Positions 1 through 6,897 of a stretch of DNA of 7,256 bases are shown here, piece by piece. Under the pieces are notes generated by a model that was not told where the DNA came from, searched no databases, and saw only the letters and a program-made list of their open reading frames with translations. Where the stretch lies: assembly GCA_030450655.1 (NCBI GenBank), contig JAKDIE010000061.1:1-7256 (forward strand), given 5' to 3'. Within the stretch, counting starts at the first letter, position 1, and the number at the start of each line of letters is the position of its first letter. The stretch is from Ruaniaceae bacterium. Lineage in GTDB: Bacteria; Actinomycetota; Actinomycetes; Actinomycetales; Actinomycetaceae. The position numbers and the translations under genes are program-made.

Positions 1-158
1 GGCAGCCCACCGAGGGGCAGCGACATCATCTGCGCGATCGCCGCTTCTTCGACCCCCGCGCGCGAGAACACCTCCCTCATCACCGGGCCTCCCGTGGGGT
101 GCTCCAGCCATTCCTTGATTGTGCGGTGGCCGTTCAGGGGTAAGTCGCGATGTGCCAT
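1..158 (-). CDS. N-terminal fragment of a protein of unknown function (runs off left edge)
   Basis: The reading frame starts with ATG at 158-156 and stays open for 52 codons to the window edge, beginning MAHRDLPLNGHRTIKEWLEH. The start is well supported: a GGAGGAG Shine-Dalgarno sequence lies four bases upstream on the minus strand. No signal peptide or membrane segment is visible. The segment is soluble and probably helical, and ends in a run MMSLPLGGL. From memory, the pattern 'TIxEWLxHPxGGPVxRE...MSLPLGGL' resembles a helical tail module found near the C-terminus of some actinobacterial family 3 glycoside hydrolases, but here it is at the N-terminus and I cannot confirm the match. The codon pattern and ribosome-binding site make it a real gene; the function is left open. 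The next gene on this strand is tRNA-Tyr, about 295 bases upstream, so the fragment most likely has its own promoter. Confidence 0.7.
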   Translation of the reverse strand, partial: MAHRDLPLNGHRTIKEWLEHPTGGPVMREVFSRAGVEEAAIAQMMSLPLGGL

Positions 159-177
159 TTCTCCTCCAGCAGGTGCG

Positions 178-198
178 GCCTGCGCATGCCCCGCAGGC
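178..198. repeat. Short perfect inverted repeat in the leader of the left-edge gene
   Basis: GCCTGCG (178-184) and CGCAGGC (192-198) form a perfect 7-bp stem around the loop CATGCCC. On the minus strand it lies 20 bases before the start codon of the left-edge gene, so it would sit in that gene's 5' untranslated region. It could be an operator or an mRNA stem-loop, or it could be chance in GC-rich DNA. Confidence 0.3.
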
Positions 199-208
199 AT
201 CGGGCAGA

Positions 209-237
209 TGGATACAACTTCGTATCCTCCACTTCAA
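209..237 (-). promoter_or_regulatory. Candidate promoter with overlapping palindrome for the left-edge gene
   Basis: On the minus strand, TTGAAG (237-232) matches the -35 consensus at four of six positions. After a 17-base spacer comes TATCCA (214-209), a weak -10 box with three of six matches. A perfect 6-bp inverted repeat, GGATAC-aacttc-GTATCC (210-227), covers the -10 box and would suit a repressor site. The spacing is right but the -10 is poor, so this is a weak call. Confidence 0.25.
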
Positions 238-406
238 CGATCTCACTTGGAGCGGCGTCCCGCAGGCGGTTTCGTCATCGAAACGCGAGGTGAAGAGGCT
301 TCTGCCCGACGACGATCGCGAGACTGCGGACGGCCTCGCCCTCAGCGCAGGGCACGTTGCGGCGCTGGCGCTGGCGATGTAGCTGGCGCTGGCCCCACGC
401 ATGAAA

Positions 407-445
407 GATGCCCCGCGACACTAGTGACACATGTCGCGGGGCATC
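407..445 (-). terminator. Perfect 14-bp hairpin, likely terminator of tRNA-Tyr
   Basis: GATGCCCCGCGACA (407-420) and TGTCGCGGGGCATC (432-445) are exact reverse complements separated by an 11-base loop. The hairpin begins eight bases beyond the tRNA-Tyr 3' end on the minus strand and is followed there by TTTCAT, a short T tract. Stem strength and position fit a factor-independent terminator with a weak U run. Confidence 0.75.
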
Positions 446-452
446 ATATTTG

Positions 453-534
453 TGGCGGGTGAGGGATTCGAACCCCCGAAGCATTCCGCAACTGATTTAC
501 AGTCAGCTCCCTTTGGCCGCTTGGGTAACCCGCC
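453..534 (-). tRNA. tRNA-Tyr (anticodon GUA)
   Basis: Read on the minus strand, the acceptor stem GGCGGGT (534-528) pairs with ACCCGCC (460-454), with discriminator A at 453. The anticodon loop CTGTAAA carries GTA (complement of 498-500) on a five-pair stem. The T arm GGGGG-TTCGAAT-CCCTC is intact with one G-U pair, and a long variable arm makes it class II, as expected for bacterial tRNA-Tyr. The 3' CCA is not encoded, so it must be added by tRNA nucleotidyltransferase. The tRNA stands alone, divergent from yajQ; I found no convincing promoter boxes in the 104 bases between them. Confidence 0.97.
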
Positions 535-638
535 GATGCACATGGAAGGCTATCAGGTTCCGGGCCCCTTCCTCCACGCGAATGCGGCAGAATGGACGGT
601 AGATAGTCACAAGGTGACAAACACCACCAAGGAGAAAC

Positions 639-1136
639 ATGGCCGCGGATTCCTCATTCGATCTCGTCAGCAAGGTTGACCGCCAAGAGGTGGACAACGC
701 CCTCAACCAGGCGGCGAAGGAGATCTCCCAGCGCTACGACTTCAAGGGGGTGGGCGCATCCATCGCGTGGAGCGGCGAGAGCATCGTGATGATCGCCAAC
801 TCCTCAGAGCGCGTGCTGGCGATCTACGACGTCTTCCAGACCAAGCTGATCCGCCGGGACGTGTCCCTCAAGGCGTTTGATGTGGGCGACGGCGAACCCC
901 AGGCTTCCGGCAAGGAGTACCGTCTTTCCGGGGTACTTAAGGAAGGCCTCACGCAGGAGAACGCCAAGAAGCTCACCAAGCTGATCCGCGACGAGGGACC
1001 CAAGGGCGTCAAAGCGCAGATCCAGGGCGACGAGGTGCGAGTCTCGTCGAAGTCCCGCAACGATCTCCAGTCCGTCATCGCGCTGCTGAAGGGCGCGGAC
1101 ATCGACGCGGCGCTGCAGTTTGTGAACTACCGCTAG
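639..1136 (+). CDS. yajQ: YajQ family nucleotide / cyclic di-GMP-binding protein
   Basis: This 165-residue cytosolic protein matches the YajQ family over its whole length (family members are about 160-165 residues). The N-terminus carries the family pattern [20 protein letters not shown] (residues 6-25) and RYDFKG (32-37). A central segment includes [20 protein letters not shown] (110-129) and a [15 protein letters not shown] stretch. It ends with the characteristic LQFVNYR (159-165). Family members bind nucleotides; a Xanthomonas homologue was reported to bind cyclic di-GMP and act with a transcription factor, but the role in actinobacteria is not settled. The ATG at 639 is preceded by AAGGAG at normal spacing. 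A small inverted repeat GTCAC-aag-GTGAC (606-618) and a weak -10-like TAGATA (600-605) lie just upstream. The stop codon overlaps the stop of the convergent gene in a shared CTAG, and no terminator hairpin fits between them. Confidence 0.95.
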   Translation: MAADSSFDLVSKVDRQEVDNALNQAAKEISQRYDFKGVGASIAWSGESIVMIANSSERVLAIYDVFQTKLIRRDVSLKAFDVGDGEPQASGKEYRLSGVLKEGLTQENAKKLTKLIRDEGPKGVKAQIQGDEVRVSSKSRNDLQSVIALLKGADIDAALQFVNYR

Positions 1137-2842
1137 CCTTCGTCCGCGTCCTCGTCACCTTCTTCGCCGTCGTCCTTGGCGGTTCGTCTCGCAATAATGC
1201 CACCTGCAGCGAAGAGCGCCATGCCGCTACCGATGATCACCATCGGTAGCCACGGAATGGGCCTCGACTCCCCCGGCGTCGCCTCCTGCGTTGCCTCATC
1301 GGCCGCGGCGGTCTCCTCTGGGGTCTGAGCCACGGCCCACGTGAGTTCTACAGGCTCGGCCTGCACGTCGCCGTCGGCTGCGGTGATCACCACGGTCGTT
1401 CCATCCGGAGGCGGCTCGAACGTGCAACTGGTGGTGACTTCGGCCCTGGCCGCCAGGCGCACATCGTCGAGTAGTGGCGTACACAGCTCACCGGCCGTGA
1501 CGAGCGGTGTCTGAGCCGCGTTCCCGGTGTTGGCCACCGTCACTGTCAACGAGTTCTTCGCCTCATCGAAGGCGGCATTCGAGATCGCGAGGCCACGCTC
1601 TGCGGGCAGTGCCTTAACAGCCCAGTCCTCCACCTCGCCGCCGCGCGCCGCGCCCGTTGGCACGGTCACTCCGGTTCCGGGTGCCACTCGCAGGCGCATC
1701 CAGGTATCCGTCACGGGCGCGGGGAGCTCGAGCTGGTAGGTCTGTGCACCGGATTCCGCTGCGATAGCGATGCTGGCGTCCGGCGCACTCGCGAATCCGC
1801 CCGAGGATCCGGCGTCCAGCCACGCCGTGACCGTGGCGGACTCGGCGGAATCATTTGTGACCACGATGTCCACCACAAACGGATCCGTGGCGCTCACCAG
1901 CACGGTGGACGCGATGGCGTCGTCGAAATCCTGATCTGCGTGCGCGGGATTGGGCTCGGGAGTCACGACCGTGCCAAGCATCAGCGGCGCCGTCTGCCCC
2001 ACCGGCTCGAAACCGACAATCGAGTGCCGCGGGCCGTCCGAACTCAACGAGGTGCGGTAGCTATCGGGCGCATCACCCCAGTCGGCCTCGAGGATTGCCT
2101 CTGGGCACCACGCGCCGTCCGTGGGCGCGGCCGCCTGCACCGTCGAGAACGGCATCACCCGCGGATCGCCGAGTTCCGTGCGCGCGATCGTGGAATCGTC
2201 CAGCAGCACGTAGAGAAAGTATGTCGCGTCGGCCCACGTTCCCGTGACCACACGGTCAGTTCCACCCGATTGAGCGATCTCGCTGACCATCCCGCTGGAC
2301 GTGTCGAATCCGCGCAACGCGTCGGTATCGAGCGTATACAGTGCCGCGTACGAATCCGAGCGCGCAGCCCAATCCCCCGCGCTCAGCTCACCGGATCCGC
2401 TCAACACCACCTCGAACGTGCCGAGATCCACCCCAGCCCACGCGCCACTTTGTGAGGCGAGAAGCCAGAAGACCCCATCACGGTCCACCTCGCCACCATC
2501 CCACGCCTCCGCGCCGAGCCCTGGAACCGCGCCGAGGAACTTGTACTCGCCCTCCCCCACGGCGCCGATCCCACCATGAACCGAGTCCCACGCGTACACG
2601 AGATTATCCGCCGCGTTGTAGCCCGCGGCGGTGAGGCCCTCCACCGCCGTGATCGGATCCGTGTGCCCTGATATGAGGTCGACGGCGAGCAGGCCAGTCG
2701 CGTCCACGAGGTACGGCTGGCAGGTGAGGGGCTGGACGTCGTCGGTGGGAACAGTCGCGGATGGGGCCGCGGAGGCCGCTGCCGGAATGACTGCCGCGAG
2801 CGCGCAGGCCAACGCCGGTGCAACCCATAAAGCACGCCGCAT
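1133..2842 (-). CDS. Secreted GEVED-domain surface protein with C-terminal membrane anchor
   Basis: The 569-residue product begins with a signal peptide, [20 protein letters not shown] with likely cleavage near ASA|AP (residues 25/26). Residues ~40-250 form a repetitive beta-rich region with aromatic/Asp/Gly strands ([17 protein letters not shown]), suggestive of a propeller or a DUF6923-like fold (inference). The motif DWGDAPDSY (254-262) followed by GPRHSI and an acidic DQDFDDA run is the usual lead-in of GEVED domains. The diagnostic GEVEDW is at 402-407. A beta-sandwich, Ig-like segment follows (~415-505) with two cysteines (454, 473) that could form a disulfide. After a TPEE-rich linker there is one membrane helix (~532-551), then RR and a very acidic tail ending in DEDADEG. 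There is no LPXTG sorting motif, so anchoring appears to be by the membrane helix. The frame extends 21 codons further upstream, but AAGGAG four bases before the ATG at 2842 and the signal peptide fix this start. The precise function is unknown; a surface or adhesion role is inferred. Confidence 0.85.
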   Translation of the reverse strand: MRRALWVAPALACALAAVIPAAASAAPSATVPTDDVQPLTCQPYLVDATGLLAVDLISGHTDPITAVEGLTAAGYNAADNLVYAWDSVHGGIGAVGEGEYKFLGAVPGLGAEAWDGGEVDRDGVFWLLASQSGAWAGVDLGTFEVVLSGSGELSAGDWAARSDSYAALYTLDTDALRGFDTSSGMVSEIAQSGGTDRVVTGTWADATYFLYVLLDDSTIARTELGDPRVMPFSTVQAAAPTDGAWCPEAILEADWGDAPDSYRTSLSSDGPRHSIVGFEPVGQTAPLMLGTVVTPEPNPAHADQDFDDAIASTVLVSATDPFVVDIVVTNDSAESATVTAWLDAGSSGGFASAPDASIAIAAESGAQTYQLELPAPVTDTWMRLRVAPGTGVTVPTGAARGGEVEDWAVKALPAERGLAISNAAFDEAKNSLTVTVANTGNAAQTPLVTAGELCTPLLDDVRLAARAEVTTSCTFEPPPDGTTVVITAADGDVQAEPVELTWAVAQTPEETAAADEATQEATPGESRPIPWLPMVIIGSGMALFAAGGIIARRTAKDDGEEGDEDADEG

Positions 2843-2846
2843 GACT

Positions 2847-2852
2847 CTCCTT
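2847..2852 (-). promoter_or_regulatory. Ribosome binding site that fixes the start of the GEVED protein gene
   Basis: AAGGAG on the minus strand ends four bases before the ATG at 2842-2840. This favours that codon over the upstream in-frame start at 2905, which would place 21 charged residues before the signal peptide. Confidence 0.8.
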
Positions 2853-2953
2853 TGAACGACTTCCGCAAGTCTCGCACGCGGCTTTCTGACGGGACGTCCG
2901 CCCACGCCGATTCGGGGCGGATGGGCGGGTTTTCAGTACCCTCGGAAAGCGTA

Positions 2954-2973
2954 GTAGCGGCCAATACCGCTAC
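2954..2973 (-). terminator. Stem-loop overlapping the htpX stop codon, possible terminator
   Basis: GTAGCGG (2954-2960) and CCGCTAC (2967-2973) form a perfect 7-bp stem with a six-base loop. On the minus strand the stem starts within the last codons of htpX and includes its TAG stop. Only a weak TACGCTTTCC follows, so termination is plausible but not secure. A second GC-rich stem, TCCGCCC / GGGCGGA (2897-2921), lies further downstream. Confidence 0.4.
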
Positions 2974-3917
2974 GGGCGGCCGGCCATCTCTTCCAGGCGC
3001 GCGATGCGATCCGCCATCGGAGGGTGCGTGGAGAACAGCCGCGACATCCCGCCGCCGCGGAACGGGTTTGCGATCATCATGTGGGACATCGACTCGGTGG
3101 CAGGGGTGGGCTGAAGCGGCCGTGCGGAGGTGCCGTTCTCGAGCTTCGCCAGCGCGGAGGCGAGCGCCAACGGGTCCCGCGTCAACTCGGCTCCGGAGCG
3201 ATCAGCCTCGTACTCGCGCGTGCGTGAGACCCCCATCTGGATCAGCATGGCCGCGAACGGCGCAAGAATTACCATCGCGAGGCCGGCGAGGGGATTGCCA
3301 CCCTGCCTGCGCCCGCCACCAAAGAACATCAGGAACTGCGCAAGCGAGGTGATCAGCCCCGCGATCGCCGCAGCCACGGAGGAGATCAGGATGTCCCTGT
3401 TGTACACGTGGGAAAGTTCGTGACCCAGCACGGCCCGCAGCTCACGCGGCTCAAGAATCTGCAGAATCCCATGGGTCACGCACACCGCCGCGTTCTTGGG
3501 GTTCCGACCAGTGGCGAAGGCGTTGGGGGTGGGCGTGGGCGATACGTAGAGCCGCGGCATCGGCTGACCGGCCGCCACGGACAACTCGTGGACCATCGCG
3601 TAGATCTGGGGCGCCTGGTCCTCCGAGAGCGGTTGCGCCTGCATGGCACGCAAGGCAATCTTGTCTGAGTTCCAATACGAGACGGCCGTCGAGATGAGTC
3701 CAATCCCCGCGAACAGCCAGATGAACGAGGCGTTGCCCGTCGATCCCGCCATCAGCCACCCGATGCCGAGCAGCACCGCCCACAACACACCGATCAGGCC
3801 CGCGGTCTTCAATCCAGCTTTCACGCTTACGTCAACAGCAGAGGAGTCTCCGCTGTTCCCGATTGCGAGACTCGCCGAGGCATCGGATCTGTCCTGCGGA
3901 CGCCGCCACAACCACAC
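2970..3917 (-). CDS. htpX: HtpX-type M48 family membrane zinc metalloprotease
   Basis: HtpX is an integral membrane protease that cleaves damaged or misassembled membrane proteins, with its active site facing the cytoplasm. Numbering from the GTG at 3917 (315 residues), the zinc site is HELSH at 166-170, with catalytic E167 and ligands H166 and H170. The third ligand is the first Glu of REYEAD (E235). PNAFATG (131-137), VYNRDIL after the HExxH helix, and FSTHPP (295-300) are also typical. Membrane helices are visible at about 38-58, 63-80, 175-199 and 210-230. The start is uncertain. Family members are usually about 285-295 residues and begin close to the first helix. The GTG at 3824 would give a 284-residue protein beginning [12 protein letters not shown], and the extra 31 residues are low-complexity and show no family similarity. 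Neither start has a strong Shine-Dalgarno sequence. The 210-base gap upstream to fprA suggests its own promoter, though none is clear. Confidence 0.93.
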   Translation of the reverse strand: MWLWRRPQDRSDASASLAIGNSGDSSAVDVSVKAGLKTAGLIGVLWAVLLGIGWLMAGSTGNASFIWLFAGIGLISTAVSYWNSDKIALRAMQAQPLSEDQAPQIYAMVHELSVAAGQPMPRLYVSPTPTPNAFATGRNPKNAAVCVTHGILQILEPRELRAVLGHELSHVYNRDILISSVAAAIAGLITSLAQFLMFFGGGRRQGGNPLAGLAMVILAPFAAMLIQMGVSRTREYEADRSGAELTRDPLALASALAKLENGTSARPLQPTPATESMSHMMIANPFRGGGMSRLFSTHPPMADRIARLEEMAGRP

Positions 3918-4127
3918 TCCAGCCTGCGCACACTCTCCTCGTCATCGTGCGCCACCCGCACGGTGTCAGTCCGAGCACCTCACAATGCGCGGCTGGCCGC
4001 ACCCCGTCAGCCGTCAGCCAGGGAGCCGACCCCGGCGGATTCGTGTGCAGAGCGACTTTCCCGCCCTCGGCTGGGCGCAGGGTCCTCGCTCAACCGCCGC
4101 GAATGGGTCCTGCCGCTCCGCGTCGCG

Positions 4128-5507
4128 CTAGTACAGCGTGCCGTCGTGCGGTTCTTCGCGGGAGACGGCGGTCATGGTCTCGCGCTCCACGACCTTGAGT
4201 CGCTCGCGTCCCTGGCCGGCGCCGAGTTCCCGCTCGTACGCGTCCAGCAGTTCCCAGCCCTGCCACGTGGTGTAGCGAACTCCGCGCGAATCGAGCAGTT
4301 CGAGCATCGCGTCACCGCCGAGCGCGTCGGAGCCGATGATCCCTGCCTCGACATCCTCGAGTAGATGGCCGATGGTCTGTTGCGCGTCAGACTTCGTGGA
4401 GCCGATCAGCCCCACCGGGCCGCGCTTCACCCACCCGGTCGCAAACAGTCCCGGCACCGGGGCGCCCTGCGGATCAGTGATGCGGCCCTCCGCGTTGGGG
4501 ATCACGCCGCGCACCGGATCAAACGGCACACCCGGAACCTTCGAGGAGAAGTAGCCCACCGCGCGGTAGACCGCCTGCACGGGCGTGTCCACGAACTCAC
4601 CGGTGGGCCGCACGGACCCGTCCCCCGTGAGCTCCGTGCGCTGGGTACGAATGCCGACGACGTGCCCATCGGCCCCCAGAATCTCCTGCGGGGCGTGGAG
4701 GAAGTGGAGGTGGATGCGGCGCGAGGCGGTGAGGTCCTCGGGCTCCTTGAGCGTCCAATCCACGAGCGTCTTGACTACCTGCTTCGTCTGATTCGAGGTG
4801 CGGATCGCCTCTTCCGATCCCTCATCGAAGTCGAAGTCCTCCTCGTAGACGATCACGTCGACGTCGGGCACATGGCCTAACTCACGCAGCTCAAGCGGGG
4901 AGAACTTCACCTGGGCGGGGCCGCGGCGGCCGAACACGTGCACATCCGTGACGGGACTCTGGCGTAGCCCAGCCTCAACGTTCGCGGGCATCTCCGTGCT
5001 CATGAGGTGGTCCGGCTGCTTCGTGAGAATCCGCGCCACGTCCAACGCCACATTGCCGACCCCGAGCACGGCCACCTCTCGCGCGTTCAGCGGCCAGGTG
5101 CGGGGGTGATCCGGGTGGCCGTCGTACCAGTAGACGAAATCGGCCGCCCCATAGACCTCGGGCAGGCCGCCGCCGGGAATCGAGAACGGCGAGTCCTTGT
5201 CCGCACCTGTGGAGAAGATGATCGCGTCGTAGTGCCTGCGCAGTTGCGCAACTGAGACGTCCTTGCCCACGTCCACGTTGCCGATCAGGCGGATGTCCCC
5301 GCGCTGCAGGATGTTGAACAGCGCCGTGATGATCTGCTTGATCCGGGGGTGATCGGGCGCCACGCCGTACCGTACGAGGCCGTACGGAGCCGGCAGCTTC
5401 TCGAACAAGTCGATGGCCACGTCGAGGCCCGATTTGGCCAGGATATCCGCCGCATAGATCCCTGCAGGGCCGGCGCCAACAATAGCGACAGTGCGTGTCA
5501 CGCTCAC
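4128..5507 (-). CDS. fprA: Ferredoxin/adrenodoxin-type NADP+ reductase (FprA family)
   Basis: This is a cytosolic FAD flavoprotein that moves electrons between NADPH and ferredoxin, feeding iron-sulfur assembly and ferredoxin-dependent enzymes such as P450s. In the 459-residue protein, the FAD dinucleotide-binding loop is GAGPAG (11-16). YGLVRYGVAPDH (42-53) is the adrenodoxin-reductase signature. GVGNVALDVAR (149-159) is the NADP-binding loop, followed by FGRRGPAQVKFSPLELREL (192-210). GWVKRGPVGLIGSTKSDA (358-375) is the conserved C-terminal flavin-contacting block. Length and motif order agree with mycobacterial FprA (456 residues). The open frame reaches a GTG at 5513, but GAGAGG would be directly adjacent to it. 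The GTG at 5507 sits five bases after AGAGG and is preferred, giving MSVTRTVAIVGAG. No ferredoxin gene is adjacent. The gene is monocistronic by spacing: 145 bases from rarD and 210 from htpX. Confidence 0.95.
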   Translation of the reverse strand: MSVTRTVAIVGAGPAGIYAADILAKSGLDVAIDLFEKLPAPYGLVRYGVAPDHPRIKQIITALFNILQRGDIRLIGNVDVGKDVSVAQLRRHYDAIIFSTGADKDSPFSIPGGGLPEVYGAADFVYWYDGHPDHPRTWPLNAREVAVLGVGNVALDVARILTKQPDHLMSTEMPANVEAGLRQSPVTDVHVFGRRGPAQVKFSPLELRELGHVPDVDVIVYEEDFDFDEGSEEAIRTSNQTKQVVKTLVDWTLKEPEDLTASRRIHLHFLHAPQEILGADGHVVGIRTQRTELTGDGSVRPTGEFVDTPVQAVYRAVGYFSSKVPGVPFDPVRGVIPNAEGRITDPQGAPVPGLFATGWVKRGPVGLIGSTKSDAQQTIGHLLEDVEAGIIGSDALGGDAMLELLDSRGVRYTTWQGWELLDAYERELGAGQGRERLKVVERETMTAVSREEPHDGTLY

Positions 5508-5512
5508 ATACA

Positions 5513-5518
5513 CCTCTC
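5513..5518 (-). promoter_or_regulatory. Ribosome binding site deciding the fprA start
   Basis: GAGAGG on the minus strand lies five bases before the GTG at 5507-5505. It overlaps the alternative GTG at 5513, which it could not serve, so the downstream start is favoured. Confidence 0.55.
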
Positions 5519-5527
5519 GAGTGGGGA

Positions 5528-5561
5528 TGGCGCCAGGCGCCTGTAACTGAGTGCCAGTCTA
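5528..5561 (-). promoter_or_regulatory. Candidate fprA promoter region with adjacent palindromes
   Basis: On the minus strand TAGACT (5561-5556) is a four-of-six match to a -10 box about 50 bases before the fprA start; no acceptable -35 is present. Between it and the gene, two overlapping palindromes, TGGCGCCA (5528-5535) and CAGGCGCCTG (5534-5543), could be a regulator site. This is a weak call because GC-rich palindromes are common here. Confidence 0.2.
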
Positions 5562-5611
5562 ATGCGAGGCGCGCGCGCCCCAGAGATCCTGCGACCAACC
5601 CCACACGGCAG

Positions 5612-5638
5612 CACCTGCACCCACCCCCGGGGCAGGTG
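5612..5638 (-). terminator. Stem-loop after rarD, possible terminator
   Basis: CACCTGC (5612-5618) and GCAGGTG (5632-5638) form a perfect 7-bp stem around a 13-base GC-rich loop. It starts 14 bases downstream of the rarD stop on the minus strand. No T tract follows, so factor-independent termination is doubtful. Confidence 0.3.
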
Positions 5639-5652
5639 ATGACACAAGGCGT

Positions 5653-6561
5653 CTACACGTCACGCGCGGCCCTGAGAAGGCGCTGGTTCCGCCGGGCGGA
5701 TCGGAGCGCATCGAACGTGAAGATGACGAGCGCGAGCCACACGAGCACGAAGCCCGCCAGCCGCTCTGGCGGGAGCGGCTCGCTGAACACTAGCCAACCG
5801 ATCAGGAACTGCATGATCGGCGTCATGTACTGCAACATCCCGACGGCGGCCAAGGGCAGGCGCGAGGCCGCAGCCGCGAAGAGCAACAGTGGGAGCGCGG
5901 TCACCGGCCCGGCGATCACCAACAGCGCAAACTGCCCCGGCGACGAGGTGGCGGTCTGCCCGCCAGTCACAGCGAGATAGGTAAGGTACCCAAGCGCGAT
6001 GGGCAGCACCGCGCCGGTCTCGACCGCGAAGCCCGGTAGCGCCCCAACGGATCCACCCACACGCTTCTTCACGAGCCCGTAGAGACCGAACGAGATCGCC
6101 AGACCGATCGCGAAGTACGGCACCGATCCGTACCCCACAATCAAGACGACGACGGCCGCAGCACCGAACCCGAACGCCACCCACTGCGTGGGGGTGAGGC
6201 TCTCCCGCAACACGAGCACGGCGAGAAGCGCCGAGACGAGCGGGTTGATGAAATAGCCCATCGCCGCATCGAGCGTGTGGCCAGAGTTCACCGCCCACAC
6301 GTAGAGCGTCCAGTTCACAGTGACGAGGAACCCTGCGAGGGCGAGGCTCCAGGCAATCCGCGGCGTGCGAAAAACCTGCCGGATCTTCGACCACTGCCGC
6401 AGGATCAGCACCAGCGCAAGCGAGAACGCGAAGGACCACGCCGCCCGATGCGCCACAATCTCGAACGGCCCGGACGAATCGAGCGCGCGAAAGAACAGCG
6501 GGAACAGTCCCCAGCAAAGGTAAGCGGCGATCCCGTACGGGTAGCCGCTGCGTTCAGTCAC
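5653..6561 (-). CDS. rarD: RarD, EamA-family multidrug/metabolite permease
   Basis: This 302-residue inner-membrane protein has about ten hydrophobic helices in two EamA-type halves, the usual RarD size. Family signatures are in order: WGLFPLFF (17-24), EIVAHR (34-39), then NWTLYVWAVNSGHTLDAAMG (83-102) running into YFINPLVSALL. LRESL (118-122) and QYMTPIMQFLIG (244-255) follow, the latter leading into an EPL. RarD was named for a chloramphenicol-sensitivity phenotype; its natural substrate is not firmly known, and drug/metabolite-transporter relatives export small metabolites. The short cytoplasmic tail is rich in Arg (SARRNQRLLRAARDV), consistent with the positive-inside rule. The start is GTG at 6561 with only a weak AGG three bases upstream; no better in-frame start is visible before the first helix. 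The gene lies directly downstream of the repeat cluster at 6613-7256, so its promoter must lie within or next to those repeats, but none is recognisable. Confidence 0.93.
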   Translation of the reverse strand: MTERSGYPYGIAAYLCWGLFPLFFRALDSSGPFEIVAHRAAWSFAFSLALVLILRQWSKIRQVFRTPRIAWSLALAGFLVTVNWTLYVWAVNSGHTLDAAMGYFINPLVSALLAVLVLRESLTPTQWVAFGFGAAAVVVLIVGYGSVPYFAIGLAISFGLYGLVKKRVGGSVGALPGFAVETGAVLPIALGYLTYLAVTGGQTATSSPGQFALLVIAGPVTALPLLLFAAAASRLPLAAVGMLQYMTPIMQFLIGWLVFSEPLPPERLAGFVLVWLALVIFTFDALRSARRNQRLLRAARDV

Positions 6562-6612
6562 CGGCCTATCTCACCACGTTTTGCCGCGCCGCCGCGCGCG
6601 GGGTCACGCGCC

Positions 6613-6756
6613 GGGCGTGGGTGGGCGCACGATGTGACGGGTTCGCCGGCGACTTTGGCCTGGATGACAGCGAACCTTGCTCGCGGGCGTGGCTGAGCGC
6701 GCGAGGTGACGGGTTCGCCGGCGACTTTGGCCTGGATGCCAGCGATCCGGGCCCGC
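6613..6756 (+). repeat. Two tandem 72-bp repeats
   Basis: Copy 1 (6613-6684) and copy 2 (6685-6756) align without gaps at 63 of 72 positions by hand count. The most conserved part is a 33-base exact match, 6634-6666 versus 6706-6738, running from GTGACGGGTTCGCC to GGCCTGGATG. After one mismatch CAGCGA follows in both. The period is 24 codons, so reading frames pass through unbroken and create spurious repeated peptides. The CCTGGAT-nn-CAGCG core recurs on the other strand at 7109-7181. Confidence 0.9.
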
Positions 6757-6809
6757 GTTGCCAGTGCCACCGCCCCCTGGGGCGTCCCGGGGGCGTCTCA
6801 AGCGCTTGT

Positions 6810-6857
6810 GGCTGCATATGGTGACTAAAGGGGCGTCTTCGGTCACGAGATGCAGCC
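6810..6857. repeat. Bipartite stem-loop
   Basis: GGCTGCAT (6810-6817) pairs with ATGCAGCC (6850-6857). Inside it, GTGAC (6821-6825) pairs with GTCAC (6842-6846) after a three-base internal loop on each side, leaving a 16-base loop. This could be a structured RNA element, a protein-binding palindrome or a small repeat. No T tract follows on either strand, so a terminator is unlikely. Confidence 0.55.
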
Positions 6858-6897
6858 CGTTCTTCGAAAGTGTGCCGGTCACGGGCCTTTGATCGTG

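Noticed and set aside
94..462. 122-codon plus-strand frame at the left end (and the overlapping 87-codon frame at 119-382)
   Set aside because: Both run antisense to the well-supported left-edge gene, have no good ribosome binding site and are Arg/Ala-rich shadow translation; the longer one also runs through the terminator hairpin into the tRNA.
1133..1300. Sortase (LPXTG) anchor in the GEVED protein
   Set aside because: The region before the C-terminal helix reads RPIPWLPMV with no LPXTG-like pentapeptide, so only a membrane helix with an acidic tail is supported.
6558..6770. 70-codon minus-strand frame with two copies of IQAKVAGEPVTS, whose stop overlaps the rarD start as GTGA
   Set aside because: It is the translation of the 72-bp DNA repeats, whose period is a multiple of three. 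It has a GTG start with poor spacing to a purine run and no family resemblance; the GTGA overlap alone is not enough to call a coupled gene.
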